A stretch of 64,000 nucleotides of DNA from Eurosta solidaginis (lineage: Eukaryota > Arthropoda > Insecta > Diptera > Tephritidae). The position numbers were made by a program, and so were the translations under genes. The notes beneath the pieces are model-generated. The model worked only from the letters and a program-made list of their open reading frames with translations. It did no database searches and was not told the origin of the DNA. Position 1 is the stretch's first letter. The number at the start of each line of letters is the position of its first letter. This document shows, piece by piece, positions 34,901-46,752 of the stretch. Location of the stretch: contig NC_090321.1 of assembly GCF_040869045.1 (NCBI RefSeq), positions 130,377,689 through 130,441,688 of the forward strand. Direction: 5' to 3'.

Positions 34901-35563
34901 CATCATTACTGGAGTTGAATGTTGACATAATTTACTTATATACTGTAAAGATATTAAATTTTTTGTTAAAATTTTACTTTAAAAAAATTTTTTTTTAAAA
35001 GTAGGCGTGGTCCTTCTCCGATTTTGCTAATTTTTATTAAGCTTACATATAGTAATAGCAGTAACGTTCCTGCCAAAGTTCATCATGATATCTTCAACGA
35101 CTGCCAAATTACAGCTTGCAAAACTTCTAAATTACCTTCTTTTAAGAGTGGGCGGTGCCATGCCCATTGTCCAAAATTTTACTAATTTTCTATTCTGCGT
35201 CATATGTTCAACTCATCTACCAAGTTTCGACGCTTTATATGTCTTTTGTAATGAATTATCGCACTTTTTCGGTTTTTCGAAATTTTCGATAGTCCGATAT
35301 CGTTCATTTTAAATAGCGATCTGAGATGAGTGCTCAAATCTACATACCAAATTTCATCAAGATACCTCGAAATTTACTCAAGTTATCGTGTCAACGGACG
35401 GACGGACGGACGGACTGACATGGCTCAATCAAATTTTTTTTCGATCCTGATTATTTTGATATATGGAAGTCTATATCTATCTCGATTCCTTTATATATGT
35501 ACAACCAACCGTTATCCAATCAAACTTAATATATTCTGTGAGCTCTGCTCAACTGAGTATAAA
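31978..35563 (-). mobile_element. DINE-1-like Helentron copy 1, duplicated
   Basis: Duplicate of 20415-24000 with the ~130-bp array at about 32103-34253. A few single-base changes lie in the array (for example TTTCGCGATATC in the first copy versus TTTCGAGATATC near 33335 here). Because it arose by segmental duplication it is not a separate transposition. Confidence 0.9.
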
Positions 35564-35774
35564 AACGAAGTGTAACAAAAATGTTAAGACAAATAAATTT
35601 GAAATAGGAGATCTAGTTTATGTAAGAATAGGAAACAAAAAGAAAAATCAAAGCCCATTCCGTGGCCCGTATACAATTGTAAGCACAAATGGAGTAAACT
35701 CCACTTTAGAATTTAATGGTAAATATAAGGAACTACATAATAACAATTTAAAAAAGTATTTAGAAATAAGATAA
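35564..35774 (+). pseudogene. Errantivirus B integrase C-terminal domain, duplicated
   Basis: Identical in protein to the piece at 24001-24211: FEIGDLVYVRIGNKKKNQ and SPFRGPYTIVSTNG. Confidence 0.85.
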
Positions 35775-35895
35775 GAACTACAAGAAATTAGTATAAACAA
35801 ATCCAAACAAAACGCAAATGTATTTTCTAACTCAGCAAACAGAACAATTATTTCATTATGCAAACGAAATAATTTTTCAATCTCAAGGGCGATGG

Positions 35896-37825
35896 TGTAG
35901 TGTATACACAGGGTCAATGTACTAGAGTAGCAATGTCACATATATATGTACATAAATATGTACACACAACCAATGAACATGAGTACTGATCTCCTGCAAT
36001 GCCATTGCTTGCATCGGAATGCATTTAGGCAATGAACATTTAAGCTTGAAACACAATGCCCTGACGCCGCGAAATAAACGCGAGGAACATCGCCTTGTCA
36101 AAAATAGAATCCCCATAATTACATGAAGGTGAATACAATGAACGCCAAGAGCGAAATTTACGCGACGTCATTTTGCGACGATAGATTAAAGCTTGAAACA
36201 TAATGCCCTGACGCCGCGAAATAAACGCGACGATCATCGCCTTGTCAAAAACAGAATCCCCATAATTACATGAAGGTGAACACAATGAACGCCAAGATCG
36301 AAATTTACGCGACGTCATTTTGCGACGATAGATTTATTCCCATTCAGCATTTAGATGATTAAATTTTGAATTTCCCTACATATAAATACAATTTGATTAC
36401 TCTTTCTGACTAAATAAAGAGTTAACATACAAGTGAACAAAAGAAATAATCAAATATTAATACTTTTGATGATCAAAAACTGAATATAGTTTTTCAATCA
36501 CATTTTGGAATCATATCTGAATCAAATGTGTTTACTTTAGGCGATCAAAAATTTTAATCAAAAAATATATTAAAATTTTATTCTTCAAGACAAGAAATAA
36601 TGTATATACTGCTCCTAACGTAAGATGTCCCCAACCATTTCTCCACCATCGGATTCCCAGCAAATAGAAATTATTCCATTAGACAATACAAGGGTTGTGA
36701 ACTATTTGAACTCTCTTGACATATGTACCTGGATATGGCTTCAACATCCCGTACCATATCGTATTTTAAGATGTTGACAATCATAGCTGATGCTGGATGT
36801 TGTAGTCGCAGATGTATATTGGTCTAGTTTGTTTGCGAATTACCTTTGGTTCAAATAGCTCACTTCCGCATGCTTTCTCCCCCTGATGAAATAAGATTAC
36901 TATGTAGTATCTTATTTTGTATGAGATATGAAGAATAAATGTATGATAATGGCATTCTAAAAATTATTCAAAAATCTCAACCAAAATGATTGAAATATGT
37001 TCACGAATATGATCAGAAAATGAGTGTGAAAAACATTCAAATATTACTCTAAAACAAATAAAGCCCAATTTTACAATGATATCAAATATGAACAAAAAGC
37101 GTTTCGAAATATGAATCATAAATGATTATTCAAGAATAATTACATTTATGGTACATTTTTATCCCGACGATACGTTAATTTTCGAACAGAAAATGCTTTT
37201 AAATTTGAACGTTTTCAATCATCCTGGGGTATGATATTTGAATATTTTTTGATCAAAATTTAAAAAAAATGCTGGCTGAGTTTCTATCGTCGCCCCCGGG
37301 CCATGACGACAAACATCCCAAGGGTTGCTGCTGTTCAATTTTTTAAGTATAAAAAAAGAAAACATAATATCCAAAAACAATTTTTTTTCTTTACATATAA
37401 TTTTTACATTTTAATTTCATATCTTAATATTTTGGGCGTGTTTTAGCAGTCAAGTGATAAAGCAGAAAATTAAAAAAGTTTTTATTGTTTTCATCTTTAT
37501 TTCTATATAATGGCCACTCTGAATAAACAGCGTCAATTTCGCCCGGCATTGTGTTTTAAGTAGACGAAATGTCTGGGCGTAATTTGAAAAATGTCATCGC
37601 CCGACGCGGCGTATATCGTCGTCGGTCCGCATTGTGTTTCAAGCATTATAAATGCTTACCTAACGGAAATCTGATTGGTTGCCCTTCAAAGCATTTCCAA
37701 GCGTTGGAAGTCATGGGAAAACGAAGCAAATAAGGCGGAGTAGAAACTAAATTTGTGCCACCAAAAATTGTATAAATAGATTAAGATTTTGAATAAAGAA
37801 AGAAGATTGAATATGAACATCAAAC
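35896..37825 (+). repeat. 3' LTR of errantivirus B, duplicated, with TIR element 36044-37644
   Basis: Same as 24333-26262. The nested TIR element with its doubled 147-bp left end is at 36044-37644 and the possible inner element at 36341-37277. One visible substitution in the LTR part is GAAGCAAATAAGG versus GAAACAAATAAGG. Confidence 0.9.
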
Positions 37826-38075
37826 GTATGATGACTTTTTCTTTCTCTTAAAAACATTCCGGCAACTTACATCTGTAGGTAGCCTAGAGATCGGCTCTCG
37901 AGCCTTATTTCACCCTTTTGCAACGACCATCAGGTCACCACAGACCATAGCAGTAGGAAGGAGAATTTGGTTATCATTGGCTGCATGCTATGATTGAACC
38001 GGTGCGTTTTCTTAACAACACGGTAGCTCGCTAAAATCGGCGCTAGTCTGAATTTGTCGATCGGGATATGTCGAC

Positions 38076-39445
38076 TCAGCAGTTGTGTGCTGCAGGTTTG
38101 ATGTATTCGTTCACGGGGTGGGATGTGGAGCTTGCAGCGGGCAACAGCGTGTCATGTCGTTGCTGACATGTCGAACATGACCACTTTCTCGTACACACAT
38201 TGATGATATGAGTGCTGCTAAGGCAGTTTGTACACAGTTTGGCTTGTTTTACGAATAGTGTGCGGTTTTGCACACACATTCGTTTGAATTGTGGACAGAA
38301 TCTAATAAGGTGCGGGGAGTTGCAAATAATCGCAAGTTTCCTTTTTAGGTTCCTCAAGGGTTTGCGTCCTGTTGAAGGACTTGTTTTGCACAGCATTCTG
38401 ATGAGCGACTGGTTTTTGTTTGCTTTGGCTTGGTTGAAGCCAACCCTTTCAACGACTTCATATCTCGAGGTGAGAAAATCGTTAATTTGTGAACATGAGG
38501 GTAAATCTCTTCGCGAAGAGAGAAATTGTTCCCAAAGTAACAGGGTTTTTTCGGGGAGCTTTGATGAACAAATGTACACCAGAATCGGATCCCAACTGTC
38601 TTTCGTAACTCATTGGGAGTGAAGGATTGATAGGCAGTTGTTGATTGTATTTTGCAATCTCTGAAGTTGCTCACTCTTTTCGGATAGAATAGTGGAAGAG
38701 TCAGTAAGGATTTGATCTGGTTTTCAAGCAGGATACGCTTTGTTTCGTATCGTGACCATAAAGCTTCCCAGGCAAGGTCAAAGCTTTCATCGCTCAACGG
38801 ATATTGCTTGAGGATGGAGCCGGCTTTGCCTTGCATTTTGTACCGGAGATGGGGCAATTTCTGAGCACGGGAGAGCCTTGGGTGGTTAATGTACACCGCT
38901 GTGAACATATCACGAAAAGCGGGCAATTCTTCATAGCCACCATAAAAGGTCTATGTGTCGCATGCTGGGACTTTGAGTTAAATATTTGCCTCAGCCAAGA
39001 GTTGTTCCACGCGGAGTGGTGGACTGGATGTTGCCATCATTTTGATCAACGAAGGTTGATCGGCAATCTTCGCTTTGGTTATTTCATACGTATCAAGGCA
39101 AGTGCATTGTTTGCCTTTTACCGAACCGTTGATGCCTTCAGGGAAACTTTCGTCTGGTTTCGAAAATACCAGATCGTAAACCGATTGAAGCCGTGCCCAA
39201 TAATCATCTAGTGATTTGTCCTTTATCATGAGATATGATTCAGTGTGATCTTGAATCAGTGTCTCGGTAAATTATGCACAGTATCTCATGGGACTGTCAC
39301 TTTCCGCGATGAACTTTTACGCGGATGTGCCAATTGATTTGGATTTTGGGGGTGGAGATGTTGCCCTTTCCTTGACCGTTTCTTCTTTTGGGCCACCTTT
39401 TTGTTTTGTCCCGGTTTCGGACGTTTTTGGGGGACTGAGAGGCAT
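38076..39445 (-). pseudogene. BEL gag, copy 2
   Basis: Duplicate of 26513-27882 with the same frame breaks and the same CTNCLSSTHIINVC knuckle. One amino-acid difference from copy 1 is visible (QKLPHLRY here, QKLHHLRY there). Its BEL pol partner exists only at 9661-12769, so this copy has no adjacent pol. Confidence 0.85.
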
Positions 39446-39693
39446 TTTACGCAAACTTTTGGGTTTTCACCAAAAAAAAAAAAAACGAATAAAACATTTG
39501 TTCGCTCAGGGAACGTTCGCTAAATTCGAAGATGGAATTGCTCTTCGTGCCATAGAAATTTAAAAGGATATTTAAATGGGTGGCGGTGTTTGTTTTTTTT
39601 TAATTAGAGTCTAGCACGGACAACGGGACGTTCCTTAAATGATTTAAATCCGCGAAATGCGAAACTGAATTGTATAATGTTTGACAAAAAAAG

Positions 39694-42569
39694 GTAAGGA
39701 AGGTTAATTTCGGGTGTAACCGAACATTACATACTCAGCTGATAGCTTTGGAGACAAAATAAGGGAAAATGACCTTTTAGCAAAGTGAACCTAGGGTAAC
39801 CATGGAATGCGTTTGTATGACATGGGTTTTTAAAAGGGAGTGGACCATAATTCTATAGGTGGACGCCATTTCGGGATATCGCCATAAAGGATGACCAGGG
39901 GTGACTATAGAATGTGTGTTGTACGATATGGGTATGAAATGAAAGGTGTTAATGAGTATTTTAAATTGGAGTGTACCTTAGTTCTAAAGGTGGACGCCTT
40001 TTCGAGATATCGCCATAAAGGTGGACCAGTGGTGACTCTAGAATGTGTTTGTACGATATGGGTATCAATGAAAAGTGTTAATGAGTATTTTAAAATGGAG
40101 TGTACCTTAGTTCTAAAGGTGGACGCCTTTTCGAGATATCGCATAAAGTTGGACCGGGGGTGACTCGAGAGTGTGGTTGTACGATATGGGTATCACTTAA
40201 AAGGTGTTAATAAGTATTTTAAAAAGGGGTGGGTCTTAGTTCTATAGGTGGACGCCTTTTCGAGACATCTCCATAAAGGTGGACCAGGGGTGTCTAGAAT
40301 GCGTTTGTACGATATGGGTATCAAATGGAAGGTGTTAGTGATTATTTAAAGCGTAGTGGGCCTTAGTTCTATAGGTGGACGGGTTTTCGAGATATCGCTA
40401 TAGAGGTGGAGCAGTGGTGACTCTAGAATATGTTTGTATAATATGGGTATCAAATTGAAGGTATTGATGAGGGTTTTAAAAGGGAGTGGCCATTAGTTCT
40501 ATATTTATTTATTTATTTATTTATTATTTAAAGTCGACGACAAACTATGGTCGACTGCATAATATAAAAGATATATAAATATACAACTCAAAAGATAAAA
40601 TTTAAGATATATCGAGCTTTCAGCAATGTTATATTACAAACAAAGAAATATTAATGAACATTACTATTTAATTTCAGAATATAATAATAATAAGAAATAT
40701 GAGCAGAAATAAGATCTTATGCCGAAATCTTATACTGGCGGAATGCATCAGATTCCGCTCAGCATGATTTCGGAATGCAGTGGATTCCAATCTCCCTGTT
40801 GGAATGCAACAAGATTCCAATCAGCATGTCATGGGAATCCGGCAGTGCTAAGAGTAGTGTAATGAGGATACGCCATCACAAGGCATAAAAAAGTAACATG
40901 ACCTGTGTTGTTGGAATGCACCGGATTCCAATCAGCTCGATGCCTGACCCATAAGATTATACTGCCGGAATGCATACGATTCCGGTCAGTGACTCATGAA
41001 AAAGCATGTTTTTTACGTTGTTGGAATGCACCAGATTCCAATCAACACAGTACTGTCTTGTTCCTTCTTAATGATACATGTTGATAAATGTTCCTCCATC
41101 CTTAAGCGAGACAGTTCCTGTTTTTTTTATCGAAGTAATAAAATGCCGGCAAATTAAATTAGCTTGTATCTCTTAAATTAGATAGGCAAGTATTGTGAAG
41201 GAGTTTTCGAGATATCGACCAAAATGTGGACCAGGGTGACCCAGAACATCATCTGTCGGGTACCGCTAATTTATTTGTATATGTAATACCACGAACAGTA
41301 TTCCTTCCAAGATTCCAAGGGCTTTTGATTTCGCCCTGCAGAACTTTTTCATTTTCTTCTTTTTTAATAAGGTAGGTGTCACATCCATTTTACAAACTTT
41401 TTTCTTAAGTTATATTTTGCGTCAATAAACCAATTCAATTACCATGTTTCATCTCTTTTTTCATATTTGGTATAGAATTATGGCATTTTTCCATTTTTCG
41501 TAATTTTCGATATCGAAAAAGTGGTCGTGGTCATAGTCGGATTTCAACCATTTTTTCTACCAAGATAAAGTGAGTTCAGATGAGTACGTGAACTAAGTTT
41601 AGTAAAGATATATCGATTTTTGCTCAAGTTATCGTGTTAACGGCCGAGCGGAAGGACAGACGGCCGACTGTGTATAAAAACTGGGCGTGGCTTCAGCCTA
41701 TTTCACCCATTTTCACGGAAAACAGTTATCGTCATAGAATCTATGCCCCTACCAAATTTCACAAGGATTGGTAAATTTTTGTTCGACTTATGGCATTAAA
41801 AGTATTCTAGACGAATTAAATGAAAAAGGCGGACCCACGCCCATTTTGAAATTTTCCTTTGTTTTCGTATTTTGTTGCACCATATCATTACTGGAATCGA
41901 ATGTTGCCATAATTTACTTATATACTGTAAAGATATAAAATTTTTTGTTAAAATTTGACTTATAAAACAATTTTTTTGAAATTGGGCATGTTCGTCATCC
42001 GATTTTGCTAATTTTTATTTAGCAAACATATAGTAGTAGGAGTAATGTGCCTGCCAAATATCATCAAGATATCTTCAACGACTTCCAAATTACAGCTTGC
42101 AAAACTTCTAACTACCTTCTTTTAATAGTGGGCGGTGCAACGTCCATTGTCCAAAATTTTACTAATTTTCCATTTTGAGTCATAAGGTTAACGCGCCTAC
42201 CAAGTTTCATCGCTTTAGCCGTCTTTAGTAATGAATTATCGCACTTTTTCGGTTTTTCGACATTTTCGATATCTAAAAAGTGGGTGTGGTTGTAGTCCGA
42301 TTTCGTTCATTTTAAATAGTGATCTGAGATGAGCGTCAGCAACCTACATACAAAATTTCATCAAGATACCGCAAAATTTACTTATGTTATCGTGTTAACG
42401 GGCAGACGGACGGACGGACGGACGGACATGGCTAAATGAATTTCTTCTTTCGCCCAGACCATTTTGATATTTGGAAGTCTATATCTATCTCGACTAGTTT
42501 ATGCCGTTACGGATTACCGGTGTGCGAACAAATTTAATATACTCTGTGGGCTCTGCTCATCTGTGCATA
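39694..42569 (-). mobile_element. DINE-1-like Helentron copy 2, duplicated, with LINE fragment 40503-41195
   Basis: Duplicate of 28132-31007, including the LINE 3' fragment at 40503-41195 with its hairpin array. Differences noted: AAAAGTGTT for AAAGGTGTT near 40070 and GGCAAATTAAATT for GGCAAATTTAATT near 41150. Confidence 0.9.
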
Positions 42570-43500
42570 ACAAAAAACTAAATATAAAAAAATAATCACA
42601 AACACCTTCCACTTATATATACGTGTGTAAACAAACGTGTATTTGTAAATGATTTGTATATATGTATGGATATATTGGAAGATAATACTTTTAAGTCTGT
42701 ATGCTTATTTTTTTCGAAAGTTCCTATAGGGAGGAAAATATCTCAAACTTAGTTTTGTACTCTAGAATAAGTACAAATGTACATGCGCAATATACAACCG
42801 TATGTATATATGTTTGTTTGTGCGAACGTATGCACGTGAATCAAAGAAGCTTCTCTATTTTTGTTTACAAACAGAGTTTGTTTTGATTTGCTTTTTCGTC
42901 GCTTTAATGTCGCGTTTTTGTAGTGAAGCTGAGTGCACTTGATTGTAAGGTCGGGAGAGTGCAGCAAAGAAAGGAGAGAAAATTGCTAATGTGAGAGAGG
43001 TTAAGAAATTTGATCAACAGTACACACTCTTTTTGCAAATGTAGTTATACGTGCTCGGAGAATGTCGCCGGAAAGCGGCTTGAACGTGTGAGTAAGCACC
43101 TATGATGTTCTCAGAGTGGAGAAATAGGAATGCTGGAAAAGCAACTTCAAATTATTTGTACATGTATGTAAGTATGTACGTATGAATATTATAACTTTTT
43201 CTATGCTGCAAAGCTAGAAAAAATGACTTGGAAGTAAGTTAAACTGTATCCCCAAGTTCAACGATCTTTGCGAACAACGGGGTAAATTCAGCTGTAGAAG
43301 AAATTTTACTGATGTTGTTCTTGTTTGAGTAGGAAAGTAAACTGGAATTTTTGTTGGTTGAATACCACTTAAAATTTGTACATATATATATGTATATATA
43401 ATTGACGGATTTTCCTTATTGGTATAGTGGCATATTTTCTACCAATTTTTTGTTGCAAAAAAGTTGCAGTAAAACCAACGGTAGGAAAATTTCCGCAATA

Positions 43501-43538
<38 letters not shown>

Positions 43539-43579
43539 AAAATGTTCTTTTTTTGCAATATCATATAATGTCGCTTTTT
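42570..43579. other. AT-rich flank without recognised genes
   Basis: 42570-42799 repeats 31008-31237. Beyond that there are TATGTA-rich stretches and a (TA)n tract at about 43505-43534. Small open frames here encode only IYIYIY runs or have no protein-like features. Confidence 0.6.
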
Positions 43580-43609
43580 TATTTATCGATATTTCGACTT
43601 AAATTAGAT

Positions 43610-44190
43610 GTCATCTCATTATTCCCTAGTATTCCAGTAGACCATGCTTTGGAAATCATCTCGTCCAATTGGAACCAAATTAAGAAGCATACAAATCTAA
43701 CTAAAGATCTCTTCCTTGAGGTAGTACGGTTTTGTATTAAATAAAACAGGTACTTCAACTACAACAATAAGATTTATGAACAATGTGCAGGAATGCCTAT
43801 GGGGTCACTGGTATCTCCGGTCATACCAGATATAGTGATGGAAGAACTGCTAACTAAATTTGAGGAAGATACGCCATATAAACCACGACTCCTCACTAAA
43901 TATGTCGACGATCTATTTCCCATTGCAAGAACGGACCATATTGAGAAAATGCTAGCTAACTTAAATGAATATAACAGATATATAAAATTTACATTAGAGG
44001 TTGAGAAAGATGGAGAATTGCCAATTCTGGACACACTGGTAATAAAAATCAACAACCACCTCACTCACGTTCGATTGGTATAGAAAGCCTACTGCATCCG
44101 GTAGATTATTAAACTTTTATTCAAAACACGACAAGTCTACAATGGTAAATACGGCCACAAATTTCGTAAGACGGGTTCTCACAATTAGCG
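43610..44190 (+). pseudogene. Penelope-like reverse transcriptase
   Basis: The frame contains SLFPSIPVDHALEII near 43620, then an in-frame TAA at 43742-43744. In the same frame follow MPMGSLVSPVIPDIVMEELL near 43793 and the catalytic TKYVDDLFPIAR near 43900, then RYIKFTLEVEKDGELPILDT near 43980. A frameshift near 44075 shifts the following WYRKPTASGRLLNF block. The N-terminal part of the RT is missing. YVDD remains, but the gene is broken and cut by the SINE at 44198. Confidence 0.9.
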
Positions 44191-44197
44191 CCGCGAT

Positions 44198-44560
44198 ATA
44201 AAATAAAAAATAAATAAATGTAAGGCGCGATAACCTCCGAAGAGATCTAAGGCCGAGCTTCTCTTCCAATTTGCGTCGTTCTCCTCTTGATTTTCCCTAC
44301 AAATCAGCCGGACGGGACCTACATGTTTTATGCCGACTCCGAACGGCATCTGCAAGGCAGATGAGTTTTCACTGAGAGCTTTTCATGGCAGAAATACACC
44401 CGGAGCGCTTGCCAAACACTGCCGAGGGGCGACCCCGCTTAGAAAAATTTTCTTCTAATTGAAAAACCTTATTTCTAAAATTTTGATGTTGCTTTGCCCG
44501 GGGTGCGAACCCAGGGCATACGGTGTGGCAGGCGGAGCACGCTACCATCACACCACGGTG
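44198..44560 (-). mobile_element. tRNA-derived SINE
   Basis: Minus-strand element flanked by an exact 8-bp target duplication GCCGCGAT (44190-44197 and 44561-44568). In element sense the 5' part has an A box TGGTGTGATGGTAGC (about 44541-44555) and a B box GGGTTCGCACCC (about 44502-44513), the internal RNA polymerase III promoter of tRNA genes. The 3' end has an A/T-rich tail (TTTATTTATTTTTTATTTTA). Being inserted in the Penelope frame, it is younger than that element. Confidence 0.9.
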
Positions 44561-44568
44561 GCCGCGAT

Positions 44569-44848
44569 GTACCATAAGAAAAATAATGAAATAATTCAAA
44601 AAGTTCTTGAAAATAATGAATTTCCTGCTCAACTTATAAAACAATTCATACATAGCCATTTCAAAACGACTAGATACAAGAAAGCTAAACCAGATAAAAT
44701 ATATAAATCCACCACTTTTGTACCAGGTTTGTCGAATAGGATAAAGCGTTCGAATTTGTACGACAGAGAAAAATTTCAAATTGCCTTCACATATAATAAC
44801 ACTTTACAAAAAATATTTACATTTACAAAAAGCAAAATAGGAAAATGA
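44569..44848 (+). pseudogene. Penelope-like connector between RT and endonuclease
   Basis: The open frame resumes directly after the SINE's target duplication: NNEIIQKVLENNEFPAQLI and STTFVPGLSNRIKR, a segment typical of Penelope-like elements between RT thumb and endonuclease. It stops at 44846-44848 and the endonuclease follows in another frame. No catalytic role is known. Confidence 0.8.
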
Positions 44849-45217
44849 GAAATCTGACGTTATATATAAAATTAAATGCAACGGCGACGGGTCCCACGTA
44901 TGCAATAAGGTATATATGGGGACAACTAAATCCAAACTAAAGACAAGGATTTCCCCTCACAAATCAAACATAAAAAATAGGGACCACACTAATGATAACA
45001 AAATGGCCCTCAATCAACGTGCAAAACAACTGGACACTCTCCGGATTTCGATGAGGTAGAAATTCTACAACAAGAAAAACATTATACGAAGCGCCATATT
45101 TTTGAAATGTTTCACACAATCATCACACACAACGATAAAAGAATGAATTTTAATTCAGACACAGACCAATGCGCTCACGCATACAGAAAATTGATAAAGA
45201 GAAATTGCAAAAATTAA
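44849..45217 (+). pseudogene. Penelope-like GIY-YIG endonuclease
   Basis: The frame reads DVIYKIKCNGDGSHVCNKVY then MGTTKSKLKTRISPHKS, the GIY-YIG-type nuclease core of Penelope-like elements, where the second half motif is Y-x-G-T-T followed by the catalytic Arg. A frameshift near 45045 separates the C-terminal part (FDEVEILQQEKHYTKRHIFE and DTDQCAHAYRKLI). It ends at TAA near 45217. The domain normally nicks the target site for retrotransposition. This copy is broken. Confidence 0.85.
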
Positions 45218-46243
45218 TACTGAGAGTGTTATACAATAACATTTACCTGATGGGAATTTAATACATACTTATGCTATGGGTGCCGTTCACAGTTTAACTT
45301 TTTATGCTCTATTGTTGTTAGTTAAGAATTTTGTTTATAATTACGGTTCTTTATTTGTTTACTTTTTATGCTTATTTTCATTTTTGTCACATTGTGAGGA
45401 CCCCAAAGCCGAGGACTTTGTATCCTCACAACATACACATATCTATATATTTTTGCAAATAACATACATTTGGAAATAACTTGGAATTTATACTTGAATT
45501 TTTATCACTTTGGAAATAACTTGGAATTTATACTTGAATTTTTATCACTTATATATTTTTTGCATGAAGCACCAGAAATATACATATGTATACCTTTATG
45601 AATTATGCCCTAAATACATATATTCTGTTGTACATTGAATTTATAATTATTAAATTGAAGAGCAAATTACACTTGCGCACTTTTGCACGCAAGCCAAATA
45701 TTTACATTTTCGCAAACATAAACTTTGAATATAGGATCACCCTAACATGCATTAAATATTTGGAAAGTAGATACGCACAAAACATAAAAATGCAGCGGTC
45801 GATCAACCCTTTGCACACTCAAAATCCAATGTACCCAGTTACAAATACAACATACATAATAACTTAAGTGAACGGAGATCAGCAGCAAGTCGTCAAAATA
45901 AGCGCCGCTACTAATTGGAATTTCGTTATACATATTTACGCACTAGCATACAACACACCAACGCACGCCATACAACAGAAGGCAGAAGCATTGGGTAAAG
46001 TAAAACACAACATTAGAATCAGGTGACCACAAACAAATATACAAACACACAATATATAAACCAAAGCCTGGAAAGCACAGTATGAGCAAGTACAAAGGCA
46101 TTGTATTCAATAAGGAGCATTATGGTGCATGGAAATTCATGGGAAGGAAATATTTACCGGAACAACAGTTGTTTTATATTGTTAATACCATTAGTTCAAA
46201 GTTGTTATTATAAAATAACCGTTTGCCTGCGTGCAAAAATTAG

Positions 46244-46252
46244 TATATAAGG
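46244..46252 (+). promoter_or_regulatory. TATA box of gypsy C 5' LTR
   Basis: TATATAAGG about 30 bp upstream of a TTCACATT initiator-like sequence. It places the transcription start near 46270 and the hairpin array in the RNA leader. The same box is in the 3' LTR at 52762. Confidence 0.65.
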
Positions 46253-46299
46253 GCGACGAGTTCACATTGAAATTCAGAGATTAGGAGACAGGCATACGA

Positions 46300-46443
46300 G
46301 TCGGTAGGCTTTATCACTACCGACCAAGAGTACACCTGAAGGCTTTTTCACTTCATTTGTACTTAGAGTATACTCGTCTGGAGGCTTTATCACTCCATTC
46401 GACCGCAGAGGTTGGCCGAGGGCTTTATCACCTCCGTCACCTC
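46300..46443 (+). promoter_or_regulatory. Four hairpins with a shared loop in the LTR R region
   Basis: Four consecutive stem-loops carry the loop GCTTTATCA (the second is GCTTTTTCA here but GCTTTATCA in the 3' LTR). Stems: GTCGGTAG/CTACCGAC (46300-46324); GTACACCTGAAG/CTTCATTTGTAC (46330-46362, 10 of 12 paired); TGGAG/CTCCA with an outer TCG/CGA (46374-46402); GAGG/CCTC inner with GAGGT/ACCTC outer (46408-46443). The arms differ in sequence but stay complementary. Confidence 0.85.
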
Positions 46444-46631
46444 TTATAGAGCAAGGAAATCAGCCTAGGAGTAGAAAAGTAGAATTTTATTGAATAAATA
46501 ATTTTTATAACGTTTTGTATCGAACAAAACAGAGTTATTATTTCAGAAGGACCCTTAGAAATTTCTACTTCCAGGAACCCTGGACGGACTGAGATCAACC
46601 CCGGCAAGTCAAGGAAAAGTCCGTCACATTT

Positions 46632-46646
46632 TGGCGCCCGAGCAGG
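46632..46646 (+). promoter_or_regulatory. Primer-binding site of gypsy C
   Basis: TGGCGCCCGAGCAGG, three nt after the LTR, close to the complement of the lysine tRNA 3' end. Confidence 0.75.
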
Positions 46647-46752
46647 TTAAACAAATCAAATTTTAAGATATACTTTCAGAGCATCAGAAACGAAGAGGGA
46701 AACAAGATCCACACACTTCTGGGTTAATACGACGAGGATATAAAGCATAACA

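Larger units (their letters stand above)
31238..42799. repeat. Segmental tandem duplication, unit B (11,562 bp)
   Basis: Near-identical direct copy of 19675-31237. Noted differences include CCACGCCC to CCATGCCC (35161), TCGAACGGG to TCGATCGGG (38060), GGTGCAATT to GGGGCAATT (38853), and one T fewer near 39600. Its left edge has only the truncated 3' part of errantivirus integrase, with no gag, RT or 5' LTR. Confidence 0.97.
45393..46628 (+). repeat. 5' LTR of gypsy C
   Basis: TGTGAGGACC...CCGTCACA. It contains a perfect tandem repeat of about 38 bp (TTGGAAATAACTTGGAATTT units at about 45470 and 45510), a TATATAAGG box at 46244, an AATAAATAATTT polyadenylation-like signal near 46495 and the hairpin array 46300-46443. 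Confidence 0.95.

Noticed and set aside
44502..44555. tRNA gene suggested by A and B boxes
   Set aside because: No cloverleaf with anticodon arm could be drawn, and the boxes head a 363-bp SINE with target duplications.
45586..45867. 93-codon open frame present in both gypsy C LTRs
   Set aside because: Lies in U3 upstream of the TATA box, composition is AT-driven, and no domain is recognisable.
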